From Gluconobacter morbifer G707 (GTDB lineage Bacteria > Pseudomonadota > Alphaproteobacteria > Acetobacterales > Acetobacteraceae): DNA of 64,000 bases. Of this stretch, positions 51,301-60,821 are shown in pieces; position 1 is the first letter of the stretch; each line of letters begins with the position of its first letter. The position numbers and the translations under genes are program-made. Location of the stretch: positions 124,001 to 188,000 of the forward strand of contig NZ_AGQV01000002.1 of the NCBI RefSeq assembly GCF_000234355.1, in the 5' to 3' direction. The notes beneath the pieces are model-generated. The model made no database searches and had not been told where the DNA came from. It saw only the letters and a list, made by a program, of their open reading frames with translations.

Positions 51301-51325
51301 GGAACTCAAGCTCCGCGCGATGGTT
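51301..51325 (+). promoter_or_regulatory. EcfG-dependent promoter candidate upstream of nepR
   Basis: GGAAC-N17-GTT, fitting the alphaproteobacterial general stress consensus (GGAAC-N16/17-GTT). It lies 60 bp before the nepR ATG, so the nepR-kinase unit would be under control of the sigma factor that NepR restrains: a feedback loop. Confidence 0.6.
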
Positions 51326-51384
51326 AGCAGCAAAGGCATGAGTGTTTGGTTTTTCGGTATCAGGGAAAGGTTCAAGACAGGGCA

Positions 51385-51561
51385 ATGACCGGGGGAGATA
51401 ACTACGAGACCTCATCCGGAAAGCAGAACAGTGGTGAGGAACAGGATTCTCCCTTCGGCATCTGGTTGAGCCGGGGTCTTCATCAGCTTTTCGATGATGT
51501 TGCCAACGAGCCGATCCCCGAAGAACTGCTTCGGTTGATCGAGGAAGACAGAAACAAGTGA
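51385..51561 (+). CDS. nepR: Anti-sigma factor NepR
   Basis: 58 aa from the ATG at 51385. Contains the NepR motif LFDDVANEPIPEELLRLIEE in the C-terminal half preceded by a helix (FGIWLSRGLHQ). Binds EcfG and, after PhyR phosphorylation, PhyR instead. Overlaps the kinase gene by 4 bp (ATGA-type). Confidence 0.85.
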   Translation: MTGGDNYETSSGKQNSGEEQDSPFGIWLSRGLHQLFDDVANEPIPEELLRLIEEDRNK

Positions 51562-53441
51562 AATTTTTCAGGTCTGGTTCGCCAGACCAGAACGAGCAGA
51601 CTTCGACCTCAGGTTCCTCCCGACGACGCGGTTGGTCAGGACTTCGCAGCCTGCGTATGCTTGATACGGTGGGCGCCAGGGTTATGGCGCTGATCGTTGC
51701 TGCTACCCTTCCATTGGCGACCATTGCTGCATTTCTGGCATGGCACAGTTATCAGCAGAACGTCGGAAATGGTCTGGCCCGTACGGAACGTGACGCCCAG
51801 ATTGCGATTTCAGAAATTGCCAGCGATCTTGATCAGACGCACATGGCACTGGACATGCTGGCCGATGAGGATATTTCCTCCGGTAATGCCCTGAGGGAAT
51901 TCGGGCTGGTCCAGATCATCTCCCAGCATCATTACTGCTCCCTGATGCTGACAGACGCGCAGGGGAAACCTTCCGTTGTCCTGCCGCCGCCTTCCACGCA
52001 GGATCCGGAGATTTGCAGGTCGGAACAACTACAGCCTGCAATAACCTCGGTCATCCCTCATCCCAGCGTCGGCGTGGACGTTCTGAAAGGGAACAGGGGG
52101 CCGCTTCTGCGTTTCGTGGTGCCAATCCTCAGTCACAATGACGTTACGGGCTATATCATTGCCGTTCGGACCCTGGGATGGCAACGCAGTCATCTGCCCG
52201 CAGGGGATGGACGTCTGCTGCTGGGCTCAAGTGACAATGCCCGTCACCTCCTGATGATGGGAGACGGTGCGCTTTACCCGCTTTTCCTCGATTATACGGA
52301 TATTCCGGATCTACCAGCGCCTGCAGTTGAGCGTCTTCTCAGGGATGCCCACGCAAATACCCTGCATGATGCCTTCACCAGCAAGGACGTGACCTACGTA
52401 CTGCAGAACGCATACGGTTCCGTCAGTCTGGTCGTGGCTGCAGAGCGAACGGCGCAGGAAAGTCATGCGCTGAATATCTTTATCCTGAGAGTCGGGCTTA
52501 TTGTGGGACTGCTTGTGCTGGAACTGCTGGCTGTAGCTCTGGGCGCAAGATATTTTTTGGTCAATCCACTGGAAAGACTTGCTGCAGCGGTTGCGAACTG
52601 GAGACGCGGAGCACCATTCGATTCGCATACTGATCAGTCGATTCCCCTAGAGATCAGGCACCTTGACCGTGCTTTCCTCCGTGCGACCCACCGTCTCACC
52701 CGCCATGAAAAAGAACTGGAACGCTCCGCCCGGAATCAGGACCATCTGATCCGCGAAATTCATCACCGGGTGAAAAACAACCTTCAGGTCGTGGCGTCTT
52801 TGCTGAATTTGCAGGGTAGCCGTATCCGGTCCCATGAAGCGCGTGAAGAATTCCGGCTTGTCCGTGACCGGGTCCGCGCGCTCGCCACCCTTCACCGTCA
52901 TCTTTATTCGGAAAACGGCCTCTCGGCGCTGGATGTGCAAAACTTCCTTGAGGAGCTGTGCAGCCTGCTGTTCTCCGCCAATGGTATGAATACGCAGACA
53001 CGCATCCGTCTTCAGCTCGACATTGATCATGTCCTGATTTCCCCGGACCAGGCTGTTCCTATCGCCCTGATCGTCACGGAAGTCGTCAGCAACGCCCTGC
53101 GATATGCATTTCCGGATGGACGTTCAGGGCATATCCGAATCACCCTCCGCCGCCTTGCCGATGATGGAAAAAATCCTGAAGGAACAGTTGAACTCAGTCT
53201 TGGCGATAATGGCATCGGTCTGCAGGCGGGCCGCGCGTCCGAGTCCCGGACTCGACGGGAGGGAATTGGCATCCAGCTCATTCGCGGATTCGCGCGTCAG
53301 ATCAACGCAAACTTGGTCGTCAGCAATGAAAACGGAACCTGGTACGAACTGAAATTTATTCCCGCCGACCCTGCGCCGACGGCTCTGGCAATTGCCAAAA
53401 GGGCCATAAGCCAAGGAAAAAAGACATCTTCTGACACATAG
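51558..53441 (+). CDS. Membrane sensor histidine kinase, HisKA_2/HWE-type
   Basis: 627 aa. First TM around 36-62 (VMALIVAATLPLATIAAFLA), a periplasmic sensing domain of about 240 residues, second TM (FILRVGLIVGLLVLELLAVA), HAMP-like linker, then a HisKA_2 phosphoacceptor (IREIHHRVKNNLQVVASLLN) and HATPase (ALIVTEVVSNALRYAFPDG, GDNGIGLQAGRASES). Such kinases phosphorylate PhyR. Cognate by location. Confidence 0.88.
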   Translation: MKFFRSGSPDQNEQTSTSGSSRRRGWSGLRSLRMLDTVGARVMALIVAATLPLATIAAFLAWHSYQQNVGNGLARTERDAQIAISEIASDLDQTHMALDMLADEDISSGNALREFGLVQIISQHHYCSLMLTDAQGKPSVVLPPPSTQDPEICRSEQLQPAITSVIPHPSVGVDVLKGNRGPLLRFVVPILSHNDVTGYIIAVRTLGWQRSHLPAGDGRLLLGSSDNARHLLMMGDGALYPLFLDYTDIPDLPAPAVERLLRDAHANTLHDAFTSKDVTYVLQNAYGSVSLVVAAERTAQESHALNIFILRVGLIVGLLVLELLAVALGARYFLVNPLERLAAAVANWRRGAPFDSHTDQSIPLEIRHLDRAFLRATHRLTRHEKELERSARNQDHLIREIHHRVKNNLQVVASLLNLQGSRIRSHEAREEFRLVRDRVRALATLHRHLYSENGLSALDVQNFLEELCSLLFSANGMNTQTRIRLQLDIDHVLISPDQAVPIALIVTEVVSNALRYAFPDGRSGHIRITLRRLADDGKNPEGTVELSLGDNGIGLQAGRASESRTRREGIGIQLIRGFARQINANLVVSNENGTWYELKFIPADPAPTALAIAKRAISQGKKTSSDT

Positions 53442-53548
53442 AGACCCCGGCTGAACGCCTGCTGTAAGGCGAGGCGGGAAATAAATAAGCGGCAAGAATT
53501 TTCACAGGTACTGTCTTGTGGCGAATTTGCGACCTATATGCTGGGGTC

Positions 53549-55237
53549 ATGAAGGCCGACAAGAAAATCGCAAAAGCGTGGGTGAAGGCGCAGGGGCGAG
53601 CCAGTCGCTCCCGCACCTCCGTTGTAGTGATCCTCGGACTGCTCTCGACCCTTTTGGGTCTGCTGCAGGCATGGGCTCTGGCCCGGACACTTGCTTCCAT
53701 CCTGACAGGCAACCTGGAAAATGTGGCGCCCGCCATCACGGTTTTCCTTCTCGTCTGTATCGTTCGCACGGTTCTGTCCGTGTTGCAGGAACTGGCAGCG
53801 TCCACAGCAGGCATGGAAGCCCGCAGACGCTTACGGGCCGAAGTGCTTTCCCGCATCGTTGGCGAAGGACCTGCCCTGCTTCGCAGACAGCATAGCTCCG
53901 CGATTGCCGCCACTCTTGTCGACCGCATCGAAGCCCTCGACGGTTATTTCGGTCGCTGGCTTCCTGCCGCTGCCCTGTGGCTTGTTTCACAGTGGATCGT
54001 GGTGATCGCGCTTTATCTTGAAAATCATCAGGCCGGTATCATTCTGGGGCTGTGCTGTGCGTCCCTGCCTGTGTTTCAGGCCATTTTCGGGATTGCTACC
54101 GGCGTTGCGTCCCGCCGCCAGTTTCTTGCCATGACCCGGCTTCAGACGCGTTTCCTTGATCGCGTCAAGGGTATCGCAACCATCGTTCTGTCAGGTGGCA
54201 CGGAACGCGAAACGCAGGCCCTTGCGAAAAGCGCCGATGACCTGCGGCTCAGGACCATGAAGGTTCTGCGGATTGCATTCATAGCGTCCGCCACAACAGA
54301 TATTGCCATGGTGGCAGCCTTGGTTCTGATCGTTGTCAGCCAGAGCCGTCATCTGATAGCGGGCTCTTCCGAAGCCATGGTGACCAGCGCCCTGTATGCT
54401 GTTCTGCTGGTACCGGAGGCTTTCGCTTCATTTCGTGCGCTTTCCGCCGCCTATCAGGACCGTGCACATGCCACGGCTGCGGCAGAGGCGATGCATGACC
54501 TTGCTCCCATGCCCGCAGCCGAAAATACGGCTCCGGCGACACCGCAGCACGCAGAGGGCGGCATTTCCGTCGCTGCGGAACATGTCTCCTTCGCATGGAA
54601 TGAAAAGCGTGGTGCCGTCATTCATGATGTCAGCTTCCAGCTCCCAGCAGGGGCTGTACTGATTCTTGAAGGCCCATCTGGCGCCGGCAAGTCCACCCTG
54701 CTGGAATTGCTTCTGGGATTTGTCAGTCCGACAGGAGGTTGTATCCTTCTGGGAGGGCAGGACATGCGTCAGATGACCCCTCGTCAGATTTCTTCCATCA
54801 TAAGCTGGATCGGTCAGAAGCCTGTTCTTTTCGCCGGTACGATCCGGGAGAACATCCTCTTTGCCCGCCCAGATGCCTCCGGCGAGGAACTGGATGCCGC
54901 GATCAGGGCGGCTGCTGTTGATCAGTATCTGACCGCTCTTCCCGAAGGGCTGGAAACACGCATTGGCGAAGGTGGCTTTGGTCTTTCAGGTGGGCAGGCG
55001 CAGCGTATCGCCATTGCCCGCGCCTATCTGAAAAATGCTCCCCTTCTTCTGCTTGATGAACCGACCTCCCATCTCGATCCTACGACAGAAGCGGACATTC
55101 TCGGCAGCCTGCGGGCGCTGGCCAAAGGGCGGACCGTCATCCTGTGTACCCATTCCGCACAGGCCCGCCAGTTCCACGGACGTCATCTGGTTCTGGAAGC
55201 CGGGCGCGCTGTCGCTCTTACGGGAGAAGCCGCATGA
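53549..55237 (+). CDS. cydD: Thiol reductant ABC exporter subunit CydD
   Basis: 562 aa from the ATG at 53549. Six-TM exporter domain, then ATPase: Walker A GPSGAGKSTLLELLLGF, signature LSGGQAQRIAIARAY, Walker B LLLLDEPTSHLD. CydDC exports glutathione/cysteine to the periplasm for cytochrome bd assembly. Overlaps cydC by ATGA at 55234. No cyd oxidase genes lie in the window. Confidence 0.9.
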   Translation: MKADKKIAKAWVKAQGRASRSRTSVVVILGLLSTLLGLLQAWALARTLASILTGNLENVAPAITVFLLVCIVRTVLSVLQELAASTAGMEARRRLRAEVLSRIVGEGPALLRRQHSSAIAATLVDRIEALDGYFGRWLPAAALWLVSQWIVVIALYLENHQAGIILGLCCASLPVFQAIFGIATGVASRRQFLAMTRLQTRFLDRVKGIATIVLSGGTERETQALAKSADDLRLRTMKVLRIAFIASATTDIAMVAALVLIVVSQSRHLIAGSSEAMVTSALYAVLLVPEAFASFRALSAAYQDRAHATAAAEAMHDLAPMPAAENTAPATPQHAEGGISVAAEHVSFAWNEKRGAVIHDVSFQLPAGAVLILEGPSGAGKSTLLELLLGFVSPTGGCILLGGQDMRQMTPRQISSIISWIGQKPVLFAGTIRENILFARPDASGEELDAAIRAAAVDQYLTALPEGLETRIGEGGFGLSGGQAQRIAIARAYLKNAPLLLLDEPTSHLDPTTEADILGSLRALAKGRTVILCTHSAQARQFHGRHLVLEAGRAVALTGEAA

Positions 55238-56907
55238 GTTCCTCTCCTCGTACCTCGAACGTTCGCTCTACAAGCGCACTCTCTCGCATTCTTCAGGTCT
55301 GGAGGCCACAATACGGCCGTCTCATCACAGGGTTGATCCTTGCCGAACTTTCCGTCTGCGCTGGACTGGCGCTGATGGGGGAGGCCGGTGGTCGCCTGAC
55401 AGGCGCGGCCATCGGGGTTGGGGCTGGCTATCTGCTCCTGCGCTTTGCCGGTTCTTCCCAGATCATCCTGCGATATGTCGAACGCCTGTACACCCATGAT
55501 GCGATGTTCCGTGCGCTGGCGGATCTGCGCGTATGGTTCTATCGGTGTCTTGCAAAAGGCGCCGCGGCAGGGCTCGGGTTCCAGAGATCCGGAGATCTGC
55601 TGTCGCGCCTGGTGTCCGATGTACAGACACTGGACAACCTTTACCTCCGCATTCTGGTCCCGCTTGCGGCAGCTGTCCTGACCCTGCCCATCGCGACTTT
55701 CATCTGGCTTCGGACTGGCGTGGCGGCCGGACTGCTGACAGGCATTCTGTTTGCCATTCTGGCGTTTGTGCTTCCCTGGCTTGGTCTGCGCCTGTCACGA
55801 CGTTGTGGACCGGATATCCTCCGCGCTGAATCCGACCTGCGCATCGCGTCTCTCGACCTGGCTTCCGGCCTGCGGGAGGCACGGGCCTTCGGAGCGGAAG
55901 ACGTTCTCTCAGAAGCCGTCATCAAGCGCCAAGAGACCCTTCTCGCCGCCCAACGCCGCCAGGCCGTGCGTATGGCGCTGATGCATGGCTTCGCATCCCT
56001 GATCGCGAAGCTTGGTGTGGTGGTCATTCTCTGTGCCGTGGCTGGACTGTTTTTCCCGGTGGCTGCTCCTGTCGCTGGGGTGATGGCACTCTTTGTTGCG
56101 ATTACGGCGCTGGATGGTGTGACGGGGCTGGCGCGGGCCGGTCTTCTGGGCGGGCAGGTTGCCCATGCGGCAGAACGGATCGTGGAGGTCGCGGATCGGG
56201 CCCCGGCCGTTGCGGAAGGCGATCAGCCTCTACCATCCGGACGTGATATCCGCGTTGAAGACGTGACATTCAGGTGGACCCCCGAACGCGCGCCTGTGTT
56301 CAGGGACCTGAACCTGACGCTGCGACAGGGAGAACGGGCTGCACTGATCGGACCATCCGGAGCCGGAAAATCCAGTCTTGCGGCGCTACTTCTCAAGGTC
56401 GTGCCGCCGGAGAAGGGGAAGATTCTTCTGGGCGGAGTGGACATCATCGACCTGAAGGATGACGACCTACGTTCACAGATTGCATGGCTTTCGCAGGCCA
56501 GCCATCTGTTTGATGATACCGTAAGGGGCAATCTGCTTCTGGGACGGACGGACCTTTCCGACGATGCACTTTGGGATGCTCTGGAGAAAGCCCGCGTCGC
56601 GGATGTCGTCCGCTCGCTTCCCGAGGGACTGGAGACATGGATCGGAGAAAGCGGTTCGAAGCTTTCTGGCGGACAGGGACGGCGGCTTGCGCTGGCGCGG
56701 GTGCTCCTCTCTGAAGCTCCCATCCTCATTCTCGATGAACCTGCCACCGGTCTGGACGCAGAGACGGAACGGGCTTTCCTGGAAACGCTGAATGATGTCG
56801 GGGAGGGACGGAGCGTTCTTCTGATCGTTCATCGTCTCACCGGTGTCGAACGGCTGGACCGGATCTGGCGCCTGGAAGATGGGCAGGTTGTTTCGTATGC
56901 CAGTTGA
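55234..56907 (+). CDS. cydC: Thiol reductant ABC exporter subunit CydC
   Basis: 557 aa from the ATG at 55234. TM domain with LLLRFAGSSQIILRYVERLY and RSGDLLSRLVSDVQTLDNLY (typical CydC), then ATPase: IGPSGAGKSSLAALLLKVV, LSGGQGRRLALARVLLSEAP, ILDEPATGLDAETERAFLE. Pairs with CydD. Longer in-frame openings upstream lie inside cydD and are ignored. Confidence 0.92.
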   Translation: MSSSPRTSNVRSTSALSRILQVWRPQYGRLITGLILAELSVCAGLALMGEAGGRLTGAAIGVGAGYLLLRFAGSSQIILRYVERLYTHDAMFRALADLRVWFYRCLAKGAAAGLGFQRSGDLLSRLVSDVQTLDNLYLRILVPLAAAVLTLPIATFIWLRTGVAAGLLTGILFAILAFVLPWLGLRLSRRCGPDILRAESDLRIASLDLASGLREARAFGAEDVLSEAVIKRQETLLAAQRRQAVRMALMHGFASLIAKLGVVVILCAVAGLFFPVAAPVAGVMALFVAITALDGVTGLARAGLLGGQVAHAAERIVEVADRAPAVAEGDQPLPSGRDIRVEDVTFRWTPERAPVFRDLNLTLRQGERAALIGPSGAGKSSLAALLLKVVPPEKGKILLGGVDIIDLKDDDLRSQIAWLSQASHLFDDTVRGNLLLGRTDLSDDALWDALEKARVADVVRSLPEGLETWIGESGSKLSGGQGRRLALARVLLSEAPILILDEPATGLDAETERAFLETLNDVGEGRSVLLIVHRLTGVERLDRIWRLEDGQVVSYAS

Positions 56908-56965
56908 CCCACTCAAGCGGAAAAGGCACCTAAAGCCTTTACCCTTCCTGACAGGACGTTGCACC

Positions 56966-57373
56966 ATGGTTCGCTTTCTTTCTTCCATCCGCCTTGCGGC
57001 GCCGGTTCTCGTCCTGTCCGCCTCTCTGGCAGGGTGCGCCCAGCAGCAGGAACGCGACAGTTATGTCGTTTTTTTCGATCGTGAATCGGTCAGCCTGAGC
57101 CCGGTTGGAACAGCCATTGTCAGCAAGGCTGCGGCAGCCGCGCGCGCCGAACACGCCTCCGTCGTGCAGGTTTCTGGCTCCTCGGGCGTCAATGGTGATC
57201 CGGACATCCTGAAGGAACTGGCCAGCAGCCGCGCCCAGACCGTTGCTACGCAGCTTATGAATGACGGCCTGAATGGTGCACGGATCGAGATGGCCCCCCA
57301 TGCACCGGCAGCCATCGAGGACTCCCGTGTCGCGCTGCGCCGCGTGTCCATTACCATTGTCCCGGGCCACTGA
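56966..57373 (+). CDS. OmpA-like lipoprotein
   Basis: 135 aa from the ATG at 56966. Lipoprotein signal APVLVLSASLAGCAQQQ (lipobox LAGC), then an OmpA-type C-terminal domain (YVVFFDRESVSLSPVGTAIV ... VQVSGSSGVNGDPDILKELA ... SRAQTVATQLMNDGL). It probably anchors or contacts peptidoglycan. Downstream of cydC by 58 bp. Confidence 0.75.
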   Translation: MVRFLSSIRLAAPVLVLSASLAGCAQQQERDSYVVFFDRESVSLSPVGTAIVSKAAAAARAEHASVVQVSGSSGVNGDPDILKELASSRAQTVATQLMNDGLNGARIEMAPHAPAAIEDSRVALRRVSITIVPGH

Positions 57374-57386
57374 ACCGGCATCCTGA

Positions 57387-59240
57387 ATGACGGAAGGACA
57401 GAACGCAGAGTCTCCTGAGAAAGCAGGGAAAAATCCCAGCGACGTCCTGTCGGATGTTTTCGGTTTTTCCGGTTTTCGTGGTCTCCAGCAGGACGCTGTC
57501 GAGACTGTCATGCGGGGAGAAGATGTTCTTGTCCTGATGCCGACGGGAGGCGGCAAGAGCCTGTGCTATCAGGTTCCCGCCCTCTGCCGGGAAGGCATGG
57601 GGCTTGTCATCTCCCCCCTGATTGCCCTGATGGATGATCAGGTTGCGGGGTTACGTCAGCTTGGTATCCGGGCCGCTGCCCTGCATTCCGAACTGGAAGC
57701 CGACGAGCGCGAGACGCTGCGTCATGACCTGCGCAACGGCACCATTGATATTCTCTATATCTCACCCGAGCGCCTGCTTCAGCCCGGAACCAGCAGCTTT
57801 CTGGCGCGACGGAAAATTTCCCTCATTGCCATCGACGAAGCGCATTGCGTTTCAGCCTGGGGGCATGAATTCCGTCCCGAATACCGGGCGCTGGCGAGCC
57901 TGCCCGAACTGTTTCCCGGTGTTCCACGCATCGCCCTGACGGCTACGGCCGATCCACGTACGCGCGACGACATCCTGAACGTACTGGGCATGCCCCAGGC
58001 GCGCGTTCTGATGGCCAGTTTTCATCGTCCCAACCTGTTTGTGGAGGCCCGTCCGAAGGGGGGTGAAAGCCGCCAGCTTCTGGAGACACTCCAGAACCAC
58101 CGAACCGGCGCTTCCATTGTCTATTGTGGAAGCCGGAACAAGACCGAGCGCACTGCGACGATGCTGCGCGAGAAGGGCCTGACGGCTTTGCCTTATCATG
58201 CCGGACTGTCCCCGTTGGAAAAACGGGCGGCGCTGATGCGCTTCCGGTCGGGGGAAGACATGGTCATCGTGGCGACCATTGCCTTCGGCATGGGCATCGA
58301 CCGTCCGGATGTCCGCTGCGTCGTTCATCTCGACATGCCATCATCCCCGGAAGCCTATTACCAGCAGATTGGCCGGGCAGGGCGGGATGGGGAGCGCTCG
58401 GAAACGCTTCTGCTCTATGGCGGAGAAGACATGGCCCGGGCGCGTTACTGGCTTGAGCAGTCCAGCGCACCCGACCATGAGAAGCGTGTCATGCAATCCC
58501 GGCTGGAAAGCATGATCGCCCTGACCGAAACGACAGGCTGCCGGACGCAGGCGCTTCTAGCGTGTTTCGGGGAAACGCTGGACGCGCCATGCGGCCATTG
58601 TGATAGTTGCCTCAATCCGGTTTCCACCTTTGACGGAACCGAAGCTGCCCAGAAAGTCCTGTCGGCCATATACCGGACAGGACAGAGACTTGGGGCGGTC
58701 CAGCTCTCCAATGTGCTGCGCGGGCGCCTCAATGAGACGATTGAGCGCAACGCCTATCAGCATCTTTCTGTTTTCGGCATTGGCAAGGATCAGAGCGAGA
58801 ACTGGTGGCGGGGGGTCATCCGGCAGCTGATTGCACGTGGCGCGATTCGGATGCATGGAGAATATGGCAGTCTGGCGCTCCAGTCCGAGATCGCACGTCC
58901 CATCCTGCGGGGCGCCGAACGCATTTCCCTGCGGATGGATGTACGGCGCCCACTGGCCGCTGCCGTCAGCGGCAACCCGGAAAATGACAGTCTCTCACCC
59001 GACGAACGTATGACATTCGATGCGCTCAGAAGCTGGCGCCTGTCGGAAGCGCGGGAGCAGGAAATTCCGCCTTACGTTATTTTCCACGATTCCGTGCTGC
59101 GGGACATTGCACGCGAATATCCTACGACACAGAGCGAGCTGGCCTGTATCCGGGGCGTGGGATCCTCGAAGCTGGACCGTTATGGCGCATCGGTCCTTCA
59201 GGTCCTGAAAGAAAACCTGAAGGCAGCCATAACATCCTGA
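57387..59240 (+). CDS. recQ: ATP-dependent DNA helicase RecQ
   Basis: 617 aa. Helicase motifs GGGKSLCYQVPALC, DEAHCVSAWGHEFRPEYRAL, AFGMGIDRPDVRCVVHLDMP, QIGRAGRDGERSETLLLYGG; zinc-binding CGHCDSCL after the RQC region; C-terminal HRDC domain (about 530-610). 3'-5' helicase for recombination and fork repair. 13 bp after the lipoprotein gene. Confidence 0.96.
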   Translation: MTEGQNAESPEKAGKNPSDVLSDVFGFSGFRGLQQDAVETVMRGEDVLVLMPTGGGKSLCYQVPALCREGMGLVISPLIALMDDQVAGLRQLGIRAAALHSELEADERETLRHDLRNGTIDILYISPERLLQPGTSSFLARRKISLIAIDEAHCVSAWGHEFRPEYRALASLPELFPGVPRIALTATADPRTRDDILNVLGMPQARVLMASFHRPNLFVEARPKGGESRQLLETLQNHRTGASIVYCGSRNKTERTATMLREKGLTALPYHAGLSPLEKRAALMRFRSGEDMVIVATIAFGMGIDRPDVRCVVHLDMPSSPEAYYQQIGRAGRDGERSETLLLYGGEDMARARYWLEQSSAPDHEKRVMQSRLESMIALTETTGCRTQALLACFGETLDAPCGHCDSCLNPVSTFDGTEAAQKVLSAIYRTGQRLGAVQLSNVLRGRLNETIERNAYQHLSVFGIGKDQSENWWRGVIRQLIARGAIRMHGEYGSLALQSEIARPILRGAERISLRMDVRRPLAAAVSGNPENDSLSPDERMTFDALRSWRLSEAREQEIPPYVIFHDSVLRDIAREYPTTQSELACIRGVGSSKLDRYGASVLQVLKENLKAAITS

Positions 59241-59247
59241 CAGGACG

Positions 59248-59727
59248 TCAGTCGAAGCTGTTCGGATCCGGCGCCGTTACAGTGAAGCTGACCGTAATGT
59301 CGCTTCCCTTGAGGAAATGGAACGTGAACGGAACATGACTGCCGGTAGGCGGCATCGAGGTAACACCCTCGCACAGCAGGTGATAGCCGGCAGGGGGAAA
59401 GATCATGGTCGAGTTAGGGGGCAGGGCCAGGTGATTGAAAAGATCATTGGCACCGGGCGTCTGTTCCTGGTCCGTGTGATGCGCCATGACGGTGGTGCAG
59501 ACAGGAGAGGTAATGCCTTTCAGGAGATGATCGTTCCCGTCATCATTGCGAATCGTGAAGTAACCCGATCCCTGCTGGGGATAATGGGAAGAGGCCTGGA
59601 ACGTCCCGTCAGCGACCACGATCCTCTGTTCATTATGGGCCACGTCCGGAGCAGTGACCGCGTCCTGCGCAATGGCCTGGGTGGTAAAAAAGGCAAGGAC
59701 GCCAGCTAGGACAGATACCCGTTTCAA
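59248..59727 (-). CDS. PCuAC-like periplasmic protein lacking the Met/His copper set
   Basis: 159 aa with signal peptide (VSVLAGVLAFFTTQAIAQ). PCuAC/DUF461 fold: GSGYFTIRNDDGNDHLLKGI, VMAHHTDQEQTPGAND, then FPPAGYHLLCEGV. The usual HxM pair and Met set are not seen: YHLL replaces the HLM signature and the upstream Met is shifted. It probably binds copper poorly or a different ligand. Convergent with recQ. Confidence 0.65.
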   Translation of the reverse strand: MKRVSVLAGVLAFFTTQAIAQDAVTAPDVAHNEQRIVVADGTFQASSHYPQQGSGYFTIRNDDGNDHLLKGITSPVCTTVMAHHTDQEQTPGANDLFNHLALPPNSTMIFPPAGYHLLCEGVTSMPPTGSHVPFTFHFLKGSDITVSFTVTAPDPNSFD

Positions 59728-59835
59728 CGACAGTCTCCCGCTTCATGGATGGTCCAGTTTGGGTCCGAACGCATCATCCGGTAAACTGGCCTCATTTCCA
59801 GTGGCACGACAAGGCCCCAACAATCAGGACAGTGC

Positions 59836-60339
59836 ATGCGTTGCCCCTTTTGCGGACATGATGACACACAGGTCAAGGACAGCCGCTCCACCGAAGATGG
59901 TGTGGCCATCCGGCGCAGACGTGTCTGCTCGGCCTGTACGCAGCGTTTTACGACGGTCGAACGGATCCAGCTCCGGGAACTGACGGTCACAAAAGCCGAT
60001 GGACGGCGCGTGCCTTTCGACCGGGACAAACTGTCGCGGTCCATCCGGGTGGCGCTGCGCAAGCGCCCCGTGCCGGAAGAAAGACAGGAGCGGCTGGTCA
60101 ACGGCCTTGTCCGGCAGCTGGAAGCCTCTGGCGATCAGGATATTTCTTCACATCACATTGGCGAACTTGCAATGGATGCATTGCGCGAAGTGGATGGTGT
60201 GGCCTATGTCCGCTTCGCCAGCGTCTATCGCGATTTCCGCGAGGTCGAGGCTTTCTCGAAGATCCTCGCAGACATGCAGCCTTTTCCAGGGGAGACCACG
60301 CTCCCCGATCATAAAACCGACTCCCAGGAGACCTCATGA
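59836..60339 (+). CDS. nrdR: Transcriptional repressor NrdR
   Basis: 167 aa. N-terminal zinc ribbon ([27 protein letters not shown]) and ATP-cone ([20 protein letters not shown]). Represses ribonucleotide reductase operons. ATGA overlap with nusB at 60336. Confidence 0.95.
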   Translation: MRCPFCGHDDTQVKDSRSTEDGVAIRRRRVCSACTQRFTTVERIQLRELTVTKADGRRVPFDRDKLSRSIRVALRKRPVPEERQERLVNGLVRQLEASGDQDISSHHIGELAMDALREVDGVAYVRFASVYRDFREVEAFSKILADMQPFPGETTLPDHKTDSQETS

Positions 60340-60818
60340 CCGCATCAGACGCGCCATCCAGCCGACCGACGCGCCGCAGCCGCACGATCGCACGAGTTGC
60401 GGCCGTACAGGCCCTTTTCCAGTGTGAGCAGTCGGGTGATAACGCGGAAACCGTCATCAACCAGTTCGTCCGCCATCGGCGGGTCGCAGCGGGGGCTTCT
60501 TTCGAGGATGGCCACATCCCCGATGCCGACCTTTCCCTGTTTCAGGTTCTTGTACGGGGCACGACGCTGGAGCAGGATCGCATTGATCACGTTCTGGCGG
60601 ACACCCTGCCGGAGAACTGGCCGCTTCCCCGGCTTGATCCGGTTCTGCGTGCACTTCTGCGGGCTGCGGTTTATGAACTGATCGAAACCGATACGCCTGA
60701 CCGCATCATCATCAATGAATACTTGGATGTCGCTCACGGCTTTTTCTCTGGCGATGCCCCCAAGATGGTGAATGGCGTCCTGGACACCGTAAGCCGCCGC
60801 AACGAAGACAATCCCTGA
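60336..60818 (+). CDS. nusB: Transcription antitermination factor NusB
   Basis: 160 aa helical RNA-binding protein of rRNA antitermination: [20 protein letters not shown], then [60 protein letters not shown]. In operon nrdR-nusB-thiL. Confidence 0.95.
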   Translation: MTASDAPSSRPTRRSRTIARVAAVQALFQCEQSGDNAETVINQFVRHRRVAAGASFEDGHIPDADLSLFQVLVRGTTLEQDRIDHVLADTLPENWPLPRLDPVLRALLRAAVYELIETDTPDRIIINEYLDVAHGFFSGDAPKMVNGVLDTVSRRNEDNP

Positions 60819-60821
60819 GCC

